A stretch of DNA of 64,000 nucleotides from assembly GCF_905220705.1 (NCBI RefSeq), contig NZ_CAJNAT010000007.1, positions 124,001 to 188,000 on the forward strand. The letters run 5' to 3'. Source of the DNA: Paraburkholderia domus. GTDB lineage: Bacteria; Pseudomonadota; Gammaproteobacteria; Burkholderiales; Burkholderiaceae. Shown here piece after piece: positions 26,148 through 34,142 of the stretch. Position 1 is the first letter of the stretch. The number at the start of each line of letters is the position of its first letter. The position numbers and the translations under genes are program-made. The notes under the pieces were generated by a model. The model was not told where the DNA came from. It ran no database searches and worked only from the letters and a program-made list of their open reading frames with translations.

Positions 26148-26828
26148 TCAACGCCCCGGTTCCGGCACCCTCTTCTTGAAGCTATCGTCATCGCTCGGCG
26201 CCTCGAGATGCGACACGTCTGCCCACGACACGATCGCCGCTTTGCTCGCGTCGTCGGCGTAATCCACCACGTTAACGCTCGTGTTCAGCAACGCGTAATC
26301 ACGCGGCGCATCGAGCGATAAGCTGCACGCAAATCGCCGCACGCAATCCAGCACACCGCCATGAGCGACGACGGCGATCCGCCCACCCGGATGCGCGGCA
26401 ACGATCGGCTCGATCGCATGCAGCACGCGATGGTAAAGCGTGCGCTGCGATTCGCCTTCAGGCGGTGCGAAACCTGGATCGCGGGTTTGCCAGTGCGCAT
26501 ATTCATCGGGGAAACGGACGGCGATCTCGTCGCTGTCATGCCCCTGGAACGCGCCGTATGAACGCTCGCGCAAACCTTCGCGCAGCTGCAACGGCAGGCC
26601 GAGCGCGTCTGCGATCGGTTGCGCGGTTTGCCGTGCACGCTGCAGATCGCTTGAATAGATCGCGTCGAGCCGCACGCCCTCTTTCACCTCACCCGCGATG
26701 CGGCGTGCAAGGCGTTGCGCCTGCGCAAGGCCGGTCGTTGCGAGCGGAATGTCGATGTGACCTTGAATGCGCTTGATGCGATTCCAGTCGGTCTCACCGT
26801 GGCGGATAAACAGAATCTGCGTGGTCAT
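26148..26828 (-). CDS. Histidine phosphatase family protein (phosphoglycerate mutase-like)
   Basis: Branch-1 histidine phosphatase of 226 residues. The catalytic motif LFIRHGETDWN places the phospho-His at residue 10. Further markers are SDLQRARQTAQPI, ERSYGAFQGHD (proton donor Glu region) and AVVAHGGVLDCVRR with the second His. The length and the GAFQGHD variant fit GpmB-like or CobC-like phosphatases rather than a true dPGM. It is downstream of dtd and tyrS on the same strand. The physiological substrate is unknown. Confidence 0.9.
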   Translation of the reverse strand: MTTQILFIRHGETDWNRIKRIQGHIDIPLATTGLAQAQRLARRIAGEVKEGVRLDAIYSSDLQRARQTAQPIADALGLPLQLREGLRERSYGAFQGHDSDEIAVRFPDEYAHWQTRDPGFAPPEGESQRTLYHRVLHAIEPIVAAHPGGRIAVVAHGGVLDCVRRFACSLSLDAPRDYALLNTSVNVVDYADDASKAAIVSWADVSHLEAPSDDDSFKKRVPEPGR

Positions 26829-26939
26829 GGGATGAGCTTGGGCGCCAGTAGCCGGTTATGCCGAGCCGCTATTGTCGCAAAAACCAGTTGGAGGAGTGGA
26901 TGCGCGCCGCCGGATGCACCAGACGGCGGCAGTTGATTC

Positions 26940-27398
26940 TCAAGCGTTCGTCTGCAACCAGAACGTGACCGGCCCGTCATTGACGAGCGATACCTGCATA
27001 TCGGCGCCGAACTCACCTGTCTCGACGATCGGGTGCTTTGCGCGGGCTGCCGAGACGAAGTAATCGAATAGCCGCTTGCCCTCATCGGGCGGTGCGGCAG
27101 GCGTAAAGCTCGGGCGCAAGCCGCTGTTGGTGTCGGCTGCCAACGTGAACTGCGAAACGAGCAGCAAGCCACCTGCGCGCCCGGCGCCGTCGAGATTCTG
27201 CACCGAGAGATTCATCTTGCCGGCCGCATCGCTGAAGACACGGTAGCCGAGTACCTTGGCGAGCAGCCGGTCAGCGGCGCCTTCCGTATCACCACGTTCG
27301 GCACATACGAGCGCGAGCAGACCCGCCTCGATCGCGCCGGTTACGCGCTCACCCACACGCACTTCCGCGCGCCGCACGCGCTGGATCAGCGCGATCAC
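26940..27398 (-). CDS. dtd: D-aminoacyl-tRNA deacylase
   Basis: Proofreading enzyme that hydrolyses D-aminoacyl-tRNA (and Gly-tRNA-Ala), 152 residues, dimeric. Signature segments are LLVSQFTLAADT and the Gly-cisPro element GPVTFWLQT at the C-terminus, with NSGLRPSFT between them. It lies 53 bases downstream of tyrS, a fitting neighbour because tyrosyl-tRNA synthetase is prone to D-Tyr charging. Confidence 0.96.
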   Translation of the reverse strand: MIALIQRVRRAEVRVGERVTGAIEAGLLALVCAERGDTEGAADRLLAKVLGYRVFSDAAGKMNLSVQNLDGAGRAGGLLLVSQFTLAADTNSGLRPSFTPAAPPDEGKRLFDYFVSAARAKHPIVETGEFGADMQVSLVNDGPVTFWLQTNA

Positions 27399-27451
27399 CG
27401 GCTCGACTCCGAATGCAAAGTTCGAGTCATCATCGCGTTATCGCCGAGCCG

Positions 27452-28696
27452 TCAAGCCGTCAGCGTGACGCGTGCAAAACGACGCTTGCCGACCTGCACG
27501 ACGTACTCACCGGCCTCGACCTTCAGGCCCTTGTCGGACACAGTCGTGCCATCGATCTTCACGCCGCCTTGTTCGATGTTGCGCAGCGCTTCGCTAGTCG
27601 ACGGTACGAGGTTGGCCTGCTTGAGCAACTGGCCGATTGCGAGCGGTGCGCCCGTGAGCGTCACGGCTGGAATATCGTCCGGCACGCCGCCCTTCGCGCG
27701 ATGATTGAAGTCTTCGAGCGCGCGCTCGGCATCGGCTTGCGAATGGAAGCGCGCGACGATTTCCTGACCGAGCATCACCTTGAAATCGCGCGGATTGCGG
27801 CCCGCTTCGATCTCTTTCTTAAAGCCGGCGATCTCATCCATCGGACGGAACGACAGCAATTCGAAGTAACGCCACATCAGCACGTCGGAAATGCTCATCA
27901 GCTTGCCGAACATGTCCGTCGGCTTTTCGCTGATGCCGATGTAGTTGTTCTTCGACTTCGACATCTTCTCGACGCCGTCCAGACCTTCAAGCAGCGGCAT
28001 GGTCAAGATGCACTGCTGTTCCTGACCGTACTGCTTCTGCAGTTCACGGCCCACCAGCAGGTTGAACTTCTGGTCCGTGCCGCCGAGCTCGAGGTCGGCA
28101 TTCAGCGCGACGGAGTCGTAGCCTTGCATCAGCGGATACAGGAATTCGTGGATCGAGATCGGCACGCCGCCCTGGAAGCGCTTGGTGAAATCTTCGCGCT
28201 CGAGAATCCGCGCCACCGTATAGCGCGATGCGAGCTTGATCATGCCGTCGGCGCCGAGCGGCATCGACCATTCGCTGTTGTAGCGGATTTCGGTCTTATC
28301 GCGGTCGAGCACGAGCGCGGCCTGCTCGAAGTACGTTTTCGCGTTCGATTCGATCTGCTCGCGCGTGAGCGGCGGGCGCGTGGCATTACGGCCCGACGGA
28401 TCGCCGATCAGCGACGTGAAATCGCCGATCAGGAAAATCACCGTGTGACCGAGGTCCTGCAACTGGCGCATCTTGTTCAGCACGACCGTGTGGCCGATGT
28501 GGATGTCAGGCGCGGTCGGATCGAGGCCGAGCTTGATGCGCAGGGGCTTGGCCGTAGCCGCGCTCTTCGCGAGCTTCTGTGCGAATTCTTCTTCGATCAG
28601 CAGTTCGTCGACGCCGCGTTTGGTGACGGCGAGCGCGTGACGGACTTCGTCGGTGATCGGGAAGGCGGGGCTGGGCTTGGTGGACTCGGTGCTCAT
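27452..28696 (-). CDS. tyrS: Tyrosyl-tRNA synthetase
   Basis: Class I aminoacyl-tRNA synthetase of 414 residues from the ATG at 28696. The HIGH motif is in PDIHIGHTVVL near residue 53, KMSKS in VEKMSKSKNNYIG near 243, and an S4-like RNA-binding domain is at the C-terminus (GGVKIDGTTVSDKGLKVEAGEYVVQVGKRRF in outline). A long N-terminal helix precedes the catalytic domain, as in the TyrRS type 2 (TyrZ-like) clade. It is divergent from anmK and leads the tyrS-dtd-phosphatase run. Confidence 0.97.
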   Translation of the reverse strand: MSTESTKPSPAFPITDEVRHALAVTKRGVDELLIEEEFAQKLAKSAATAKPLRIKLGLDPTAPDIHIGHTVVLNKMRQLQDLGHTVIFLIGDFTSLIGDPSGRNATRPPLTREQIESNAKTYFEQAALVLDRDKTEIRYNSEWSMPLGADGMIKLASRYTVARILEREDFTKRFQGGVPISIHEFLYPLMQGYDSVALNADLELGGTDQKFNLLVGRELQKQYGQEQQCILTMPLLEGLDGVEKMSKSKNNYIGISEKPTDMFGKLMSISDVLMWRYFELLSFRPMDEIAGFKKEIEAGRNPRDFKVMLGQEIVARFHSQADAERALEDFNHRAKGGVPDDIPAVTLTGAPLAIGQLLKQANLVPSTSEALRNIEQGGVKIDGTTVSDKGLKVEAGEYVVQVGKRRFARVTLTA

Positions 28697-28902
28697 GCTG
28701 GAAACGTGAAGTCGCGAAAAAGAAGAGATTGTCCCATAGATGCGCGCCGCCGCACCCACTGACTCGGCCTCAAGCGCTCCGCCTGTACATGATTTCGGCT
28801 TGCCGGAGCGCGCATTGGCGTCGTGAGGCTTTATATTCGGCCGCGCTTGGGTCGATAATCTGCTAAAACGGATCGCAACGAACCCTAGAGAGGAGCAGCA
28901 AC

Positions 28903-30033
28903 GTGGCGCAAGACCCCGCAGACGGCGTCTACTTTGGATTGATGTCCGGCACGAGCATGGACGGCGTGGACGGTGTTGCCGTCAAATTTGCCAAAGGGAA
29001 GCCACCGGTGGTGCTGGCCGAGGCGTTTGTCGGCTTCGCGGCAGGCTTGCGCGAGGCGCTGTTCGCGCTTCAACAGCCGGGCGACAACGAGATCGAACGC
29101 GAAGCGCTGGCTGCCAATGCGCTTGCCACACGCTACACGGTGTGCTGCCACGAGTTGCTGAATTGCAGCCGCGTGCCGGCCTCGGAAGTTCGTGCAATCG
29201 GTGTCCACGGCCAGACGGTGCGGCATCGGCCGGAAAAGGGTTACACGCGGCAGATCAACAACCCCGCGCTGCTCGCGGAGATGATGCACATCGACGTGGT
29301 CGCCGATTTCCGCAGCCGCGACGTTGCGGCCGGCGGCCAGGGCGCACCGCTCGTGCCGGCGTTTCACGCCACGGTGTTCGGCGCGAAAGACGAAACGCGG
29401 GTGGTCTGCAATCTGGGCGGCATCAGCAATATCACGGTCCTGAACGCTACCGGCGGCGTTCGCGGGTTCGACTGCGGGCCGGCGAACGCGCTGCTCGACG
29501 AATGGGCGCAGCGCCACCTCGGCAAGCCTTTCGATGAAAACGGCCACTTCGCCGCGGGCGGACAGGTCGATCGCACATTGCTGAACGCGCTGCTCGACGA
29601 GCCCTTTTTCTCGCAACAACCGCCGAAAAGCACCGGCCGCGACCTGTTCAACGCGCAATGGCTGGATGCAAAGCTCCAACCGTTCACTACCCTCCCCCCC
29701 GCCGATGTACAAGCCACGCTAGTCGCGCTGACCGCGGTAACCGTCGCTCGCGAAATCGAACGGCATGCATCGGACGTCAAGGCGGTCTACGTGTGTGGCG
29801 GCGGTGCGCGCAATCCGGGAATTATGAAAGCGCTGCAACAGGCGCTGGAGGACAGCGGCGTAAGCGGCGTGCCCGTGATGACAACCGACGCACTGGGCGT
29901 GCCGCCGAGCCAGGTTGAGCCGTTGGCGTTCGCGTGGCTGGCGATGCGCTGCGTGGCGCGGCTGCCGGGCAATTTGCCGGCAGTCACCGGCGCCGCTGCT
30001 GAGCGTGTGCTGGGGGCGATCTACCCGCGCTAG
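28903..30033 (+). CDS. anmK: Anhydro-N-acetylmuramic acid kinase
   Basis: Cell-wall recycling enzyme that hydrolyses and phosphorylates 1,6-anhydro-MurNAc to MurNAc-6-phosphate. It has 376 residues. The N-terminal phosphate loop is GLMSGTSMDGVDGV, VCNLGGISNITVL and DCGPANALLDEW are central, and YVCGGGARNP is at the nucleotide site. The GTG start has a strong AGAGAGGAG Shine-Dalgarno. It is divergent from tyrS and convergent with erpA. Confidence 0.96.
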   Translation: MAQDPADGVYFGLMSGTSMDGVDGVAVKFAKGKPPVVLAEAFVGFAAGLREALFALQQPGDNEIEREALAANALATRYTVCCHELLNCSRVPASEVRAIGVHGQTVRHRPEKGYTRQINNPALLAEMMHIDVVADFRSRDVAAGGQGAPLVPAFHATVFGAKDETRVVCNLGGISNITVLNATGGVRGFDCGPANALLDEWAQRHLGKPFDENGHFAAGGQVDRTLLNALLDEPFFSQQPPKSTGRDLFNAQWLDAKLQPFTTLPPADVQATLVALTAVTVAREIERHASDVKAVYVCGGGARNPGIMKALQQALEDSGVSGVPVMTTDALGVPPSQVEPLAFAWLAMRCVARLPGNLPAVTGAAAERVLGAIYPR

Positions 30034-30062
30034 TCGAAGAACCTGTGTTTAGCTCAGGCAAT

Positions 30063-30090
30063 AAAAAACGGGGCCTGAGCCCCGTTTTCC
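30063..30090. terminator. Bidirectional terminator, anmK / erpA
   Basis: AAAACGGGGC (30065-30074), a CTGA loop and GCCCCGTTTT (30079-30088) give U-runs on both strands between convergent genes. Confidence 0.88.
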
Positions 30091-30120
30091 TTTACAACTT
30101 CTCGCCTAACCAGCCGGCCA

Positions 30121-30486
30121 TCAAACCGAGAACGACGAGCCGCAACCACAGGTGGTCGTAGCATTCGGGTTCTTGATGACAAACTGCGCGCCGTTGATGT
30201 CGTCCTTGTAATCGATCTCAGCGCCGACCAGGTACTGGTAGCTCATCGAATCGATCAGCAGTTGGACGCCGCTCTTGTTCATGACGGTGTCGTCTTCGTT
30301 GACGGCTTCGTCGAACGTAAAACCGTACTGAAAGCCCGAGCAGCCGCCACCCTGCACGAAAACGCGCAGTTTGAGGTCCGCATTGCCTTCTTCTTCGATC
30401 AGTTGCTTGACCTTGTCAGCCGCTGCGTCGGTAAAAACGAAGGGGGCGGGCATCTCGGTCACGGGTGTATCGGTGACTGCGTTCAT
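30121..30486 (-). CDS. erpA: Iron-sulfur cluster insertion protein ErpA
   Basis: A-type [Fe-S] carrier of 121 residues that delivers clusters to apoproteins such as those of isoprenoid synthesis and respiration. The three invariant cysteines are Cys49 ([12 protein letters not shown]), Cys113 and Cys115 (TCGCGSSF). It starts behind a GGAGAG Shine-Dalgarno, is monocistronic and shares a terminator with anmK. Confidence 0.96.
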
Positions 30487-30676
30487 TCGAACTCTCCAAA
30501 AAGCTTCTAACCGCTATTGTAGGGCTGATCTCGATATCGTGCCGAAGCCCACAAAATCAATGGGTTCTTCCAACAAATTCGATCGACGGCGCTGATGCCC
30601 TCGCCAGCCTGCCTGAGCGGGCCAAATTGCCGCTCCGGCAACAAAATCACTACCGCGAAGCCAGGCCGCGAACCCA

Positions 30677-30714
30677 TAAAAAAAGCCGCCTTCGCGAAAG
30701 CGTTGGCGGCTTTT
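30677..30714 (-). terminator. Intrinsic terminator of rplM-rpsI
   Basis: AAAAGCCGCC (30681-30690) pairs with GGCGGCTTTT (30705-30714), and the loop holds a smaller CGC-GAAA-GCG hairpin. On the minus strand seven T residues follow, about 40 bases after the rpsI stop. Confidence 0.9.
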
Positions 30715-30754
30715 GCAGCGCTCCAGCCCGAAAGCCAGATCGCACACGAAGCGA

Positions 30755-31147
30755 TTAACGCTTCGAGAATTGCTTCCGGCGACGTGCCTTGTGGAAGCCG
30801 ACCTTCTTACGTTCGACTTCACGAGCATCACGCGTCACGAAGCCAGCCTTCGACAGTTCCGGCTTCAGCGTTGCGTCGTAGTCCATCAGCGCGCGGGTGA
30901 TGCCGTGGCGAACCGCACCGGCTTGACCCGTTTCACCGCCACCGTTCACGTTGACTTTGATGTCGAACGTAACGCCGTGGTTCGTGAGTTCCAGCGGCTG
31001 ACGCACGATCATCAGCGACGTTTCGCGCGAGAAGTAATCGGCGATAGGCTTGCCGTTTACAATGATCTCGCCCTTGCCAGCCTTGATGAAGACGCGTGCG
31101 ACGGCGCTCTTGCGGCGGCCCGTGCCGTAATTCCAGTTACCGATCAT
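30755..31147 (-). CDS. rpsI: 30S ribosomal protein S9
   Basis: Small-subunit protein of 130 residues. It starts MIGNWNYGTGRRKSAVARVF and ends with the basic tail GFHKARRRKQFSKR, whose C-terminus reaches the P-site tRNA anticodon. It lies 11 bases after rplM with an AGGGGAG Shine-Dalgarno, so translation is probably coupled. Confidence 0.98.
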   Translation of the reverse strand: MIGNWNYGTGRRKSAVARVFIKAGKGEIIVNGKPIADYFSRETSLMIVRQPLELTNHGVTFDIKVNVNGGGETGQAGAVRHGITRALMDYDATLKPELSKAGFVTRDAREVERKKVGFHKARRRKQFSKR

Positions 31148-31158
31148 GTGGGCTCCCC

Positions 31159-31587
31159 TTAGATCTCGAGCGCTTTCGGCTGTTGTGCCGAATGCGGATG
31201 CGTTGCTTCAGCGTAGACCTTCAGCTTCTTGATCATCGCGTAGCCGAGCGGGCCCTTCGGCAGCATGCCCTTGACCGCTTTCTCGAGCGCACGGCCCGGG
31301 AAGCGTTCTTGCATCTTGCCGAACGTCGTTTCATAGATACCGCCCGGGTAACCCGAGTGACGGTAGTACTTCTTGTCAGTAGCCTTGTTGCCCGTGACAC
31401 GCAGCTTGCCGGCGTTGATAACGATGATGAAATCACCGGTGTCGACGTGCGGAGTGAATTCAGGCTTGTGCTTGCCGCGAAGACGGTGTGCCACTTCGCT
31501 GGCGACACGCCCGAGAACCTTATCCGTCGCGTCAATCACGTACCATTCGCGCGTAACCTCATGGGCTTTTGCGGAAAACGTCTTCAT
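31159..31587 (-). CDS. rplM: 50S ribosomal protein L13
   Basis: Early-assembling large-subunit protein of 142 residues, the normal length, starting MKTFSAKAHEVTREWYVIDA. The central GDFIIVINAGKLRVTGNKATDKKYYRHSGYPG region is typical. It leads the rplM-rpsI operon. The 5' leader is about 115 bases from a near-consensus promoter at 31709-31738. The Shine-Dalgarno is weak (GGAT close to the ATG). Confidence 0.98.
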   Translation of the reverse strand: MKTFSAKAHEVTREWYVIDATDKVLGRVASEVAHRLRGKHKPEFTPHVDTGDFIIVINAGKLRVTGNKATDKKYYRHSGYPGGIYETTFGKMQERFPGRALEKAVKGMLPKGPLGYAMIKKLKVYAEATHPHSAQQPKALEI

Positions 31588-31708
31588 GATCGATCCAAAA
31601 AAATTGCTGCGCCCAATGTATTTTTTCCTGCTTGTAGTGTGCGCATCGAGGCGCGTGCAGGCTCTCCCTGGTTCTTCCTCCGCGGGCGCGGATGCGGAAA
31701 AGCCCTGA

Positions 31709-31738
31709 ATTATAAAGGAATTTGCTACGCGGAGTCAA
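31709..31738 (-). promoter_or_regulatory. Sigma-70 promoter of rplM-rpsI
   Basis: On the minus strand TTGACT (31733-31738), an 18-base spacer and TATAAT (31709-31714) make a near-consensus promoter, with a predicted start near 31702. It lies downstream of the small-RNA terminator, so the ribosomal operon has its own promoter. Confidence 0.8.
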
Positions 31739-31846
31739 AACTTGTGGCGTTTGGGGCGAGAATTTGTACGCGGCGACGGCCGGACAGCGGCATTTGACCT
31801 TCCTCGTGGGTCGCCGACCGGCATCGGTGACAGGAATGCCCGGACG

Positions 31847-31935
31847 AAAAAAAACCCGAACTAGCGGTTCGGGTTTAATCCACCAAAGGAGGAGGTGGAG
31901 GAGACAGCGGAGGTTGCAGAACTGCTGCAACCGAT
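31847..31935 (-). ncRNA. Candidate small RNA with anti-Shine-Dalgarno loop
   Basis: An orphan transcription unit of about 89 nt on the minus strand. Hairpin 1 is GGTTGCAG-CAGTT-CTGCAACC (31912-31932), starting about three bases after the predicted +1. A C-rich strand with CTCCTCC follows. Hairpin 2 has stem TCCACC/GGTGGA (31879-31899) and loop UCCUCCUUU. The 3' end is a 10-bp terminator stem AAACCCGAAC/GTTCGGGTTT (31852-31876) with a T-run. No ORF fits. The loop is the perfect complement of an ideal ribosome binding site. Anti-SD C-rich loops are known in several proteobacterial sRNAs; whether this one is already catalogued I cannot check. The alternative is an unlinked terminator plus chance hairpins. 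Confidence 0.72.
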
Positions 31936-31942
31936 GGGACTG

Positions 31943-31971
31943 ATTATATGAGGCGACCTTGTGCGACGCAA
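31943..31971 (-). promoter_or_regulatory. Promoter of the candidate small RNA
   Basis: TTGCGT (31966-31971), exactly 17 bases, then a perfect TATAAT (31943-31948) on the minus strand. The predicted transcription start is about 31935, just before the first hairpin. Confidence 0.75.
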
Positions 31972-31992
31972 GAACATTTGCATTGCGAAATT

Positions 31993-32013
31993 CAATCTCA
32001 TAATGTGAGATTG
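31993..32013. promoter_or_regulatory. Perfect inverted repeat upstream of the small-RNA promoter
   Basis: CAATCTCA (31993-32000), TAATG, TGAGATTG (32006-32013). Its centre lies about 68 bases upstream of the predicted small-RNA start, a usual position for an activator site. It could also act on the divergent osmC-like gene about 260 bases away. Confidence 0.5.
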
Positions 32014-32269
32014 CCGCTCGCCGAGCAAAAAGCGATGAATTCCCTTTTAAATCAATCGCAAATGCTTTTTTAAGCAGATGCCTAAGCAGACATCAACTAG
32101 AGTAAAACCCCTAAATTCGCCAGGGCATTCCCGAATTGGCGAAACATGCCGCACCGCAACACGCAAGCGGTCATTGTGCATAAGTTCCGGCCAAAGTCCC
32201 TTCGGGCGGACACGCGAACACCGGGCTACAATGCCGTCTCGATATCAGCGCAGCGCGGTGGAGCACAGC
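32014..32269. other. Gap upstream of the OsmC-family gene
   Basis: This is the rest of the 334-base gap between the small RNA start and the OsmC-family start. It includes an AT-rich stretch (about 32030-32075) that probably holds promoter elements. I find no conserved-looking ORF; the open frame from 32078 into the OsmC gene reads as unconserved, basic sequence. Confidence 0.5.
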
Positions 32270-32692
32270 ATGGAATGCAAAGTTAGCTGGATGGGACAAG
32301 ACGGGATGGCATTCGCAGCCGAGACGGGCAGCGGCCATCTGGTCACGATGGACGGCGCGCCGGAAGGCGGCGGCCGCAATCTGGCGCCGCGTCCGATGGA
32401 AATGGTTCTGCTCGGCACGGGCGGTTGCACGGCGTACGACGTCGTGATGATCCTGAAGAAAAGCCGCCAGGAAATCGCCGGCTGCTCGGTGACGCTAAAG
32501 GCCGAACGCGCCAGCGAAGATCCGAAAGTGTTCACCAAGGTTCACTTCCACTTCACCGTGACGGGTAAGAATCTGAACCCGGCTACGGTGGAACGCGCGA
32601 TCAATCTGTCGCACGACAAATACTGCTCGGCCTCGATCATGATCGCGAAGACCGCCGAGCTCACGCACTCGTTCGATATCGTCGCGGGTTGA
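32270..32692 (+). CDS. OsmC-family protein (YhfA-like)
   Basis: Protein of 140 residues from the ATG at 32270, with a GGTGGAG Shine-Dalgarno. The OsmC fold is intact, with the two characteristic cysteines in GTGGCTAYDVVMILKK (near residue 50) and HDKYCSASIM (near 120). The DVVMILKK helix places it with YhfA rather than Ohr or OsmC proper. Members are related to thiol peroxidases; the role of YhfA-type proteins is poorly defined. It is monocistronic and ends at a terminator shared with rnpB. Confidence 0.9.
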   Translation: MECKVSWMGQDGMAFAAETGSGHLVTMDGAPEGGGRNLAPRPMEMVLLGTGGCTAYDVVMILKKSRQEIAGCSVTLKAERASEDPKVFTKVHFHFTVTGKNLNPATVERAINLSHDKYCSASIMIAKTAELTHSFDIVAG

Positions 32693-32733
32693 GCACGGCG
32701 CGTCGGCGCAGGTAGCCAAAAGCGCGGGTCAAA

Positions 32734-32772
32734 GTAAAAATGCCGGCGTCCTTGTGGACGCCGGCATTTTTT
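32734..32772. terminator. Bidirectional terminator, osmC-like / rnpB
   Basis: A perfect stem AAAAATGCCGGCGTCC (32736-32751) with GGACGCCGGCATTTTT (32756-32771) and a TTGT loop. T-runs occur on both strands between the OsmC-family gene (+) and the 3' end of rnpB (-). Confidence 0.92.
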
Positions 32773-32777
32773 GTTGG

Positions 32778-33200
<423 letters not shown>

Positions 33201-33297
33201 GCATTTTAACACTGTGGTGGATACGTGCGGCTTCGACCCGAGCCTACGCGAGGCGACGCTCAAGCCGCTTGAACCAGGACACCTGCCCCGTCGGCCT

Positions 33298-34131
33298 TTA
33301 GCGCGAACGCCGCCCCGCGCGAAATACGGACGTGTCGTCGTAAAAAGCCGGCGATTCGTTCTCGGCGCACCAACCCGGAATCCCCAGCACGGGCAGCGGC
33401 GCAAACATGCGGCTCGTCAATGCGTCTGTGCTCCGTAATGCTGTGCTGACGGACTCGTCGAGCCATGCGTCGCGCTCGGCGGTGCCCCACCCGAAGTACT
33501 CGGACGGCACGTCGACGATCCACGCGTGGCCCGTGCAGGCTTTGAACGGCGCGATCAGCTTTTCCAGCAGCGCGTGACCGAAGCAGCGCACTTCGCAGCG
33601 GGCGCCCCAGACTTCACGGTGAGCCACCAGCAGCGTCTGCCAGTCGAATTCGCGCAATGCCTCGCTCAACGCCGGATCGGCACAGGCGAACAGCAACGCA
33701 TTTTCGTCGAACAAGGTCAGCGTATCGCGCACGCCGCCGCGGGTCGGACCGACGCCTAACACGTCGATCGCCGCAGACTGCCGCGCGTTCAGCGCCGCCT
33801 TGATCCGCGGAAATGCAAACCACATCGACCCGTTGAAGAAGTCATGCAGGTTGTGACGCGTCGGAACGCAGCCTGTCGACGCGATGTGCGCCTCGTAAGC
33901 CGCGCCCGGCGGCAGATCGTCCTGCGCAATGAATGCGAGGCGCTGGCCGCGCCCTGTTACCTGGCGCATCTCACCGGCATCAGCATTCATTTCTGCGAGC
34001 AAGGCCGCGTAGCTCGTCAGCGCGCCCTGCTGCCAGCGCTCACCGCGCGCCGCGAACTGCGCGAACCATGGCTTGGACCAGTCGATATCGGCGAAACCGA
34101 AGCCCACGCGTGCCGCCTCTTGCACCTGCAT
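33298..34131 (-). CDS. DUF3025 family protein
   Basis: Uncharacterised protein of 277 residues with no signal peptide or membrane helix. Recognisable family landmarks are DIDWSKPWFAQF near the N-terminus, PTRHNLHDFFNGSMWFAFPRIKAALN near 90-115, LTLFDENALLFA and FGHALLEKL, then PVLGIPGWCAEN near the C-terminus. It begins 11 bases after pyrC on the same strand, so the two form an operon. Function is unknown; the invariant His-Asn-x-x-Asp-Phe and Asp-Glu-Asn motifs hint at an enzyme. Confidence 0.88.
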   Translation of the reverse strand: MQVQEAARVGFGFADIDWSKPWFAQFAARGERWQQGALTSYAALLAEMNADAGEMRQVTGRGQRLAFIAQDDLPPGAAYEAHIASTGCVPTRHNLHDFFNGSMWFAFPRIKAALNARQSAAIDVLGVGPTRGGVRDTLTLFDENALLFACADPALSEALREFDWQTLLVAHREVWGARCEVRCFGHALLEKLIAPFKACTGHAWIVDVPSEYFGWGTAERDAWLDESVSTALRSTDALTSRMFAPLPVLGIPGWCAENESPAFYDDTSVFRAGRRSR

Positions 34132-34142
34132 CTAACGCAACC

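Noticed and set aside
31854..31876. The hairpin near 31.86 kb as a ribosomal-protein attenuator of rplM
   Set aside because: rplM has its own near-consensus promoter downstream of it (31709-31738), so the hairpin ends a separate transcript. Read-through control cannot be fully excluded.
31870..31951. Plus-strand reading of the small-RNA locus as an SD plus tiny ORF (ATGGGACTGATTATATGA)
   Set aside because: The ORF has only five codons and the SD-like purines lie about 45 bases away. The promoter and T-run terminator both point to the minus strand.
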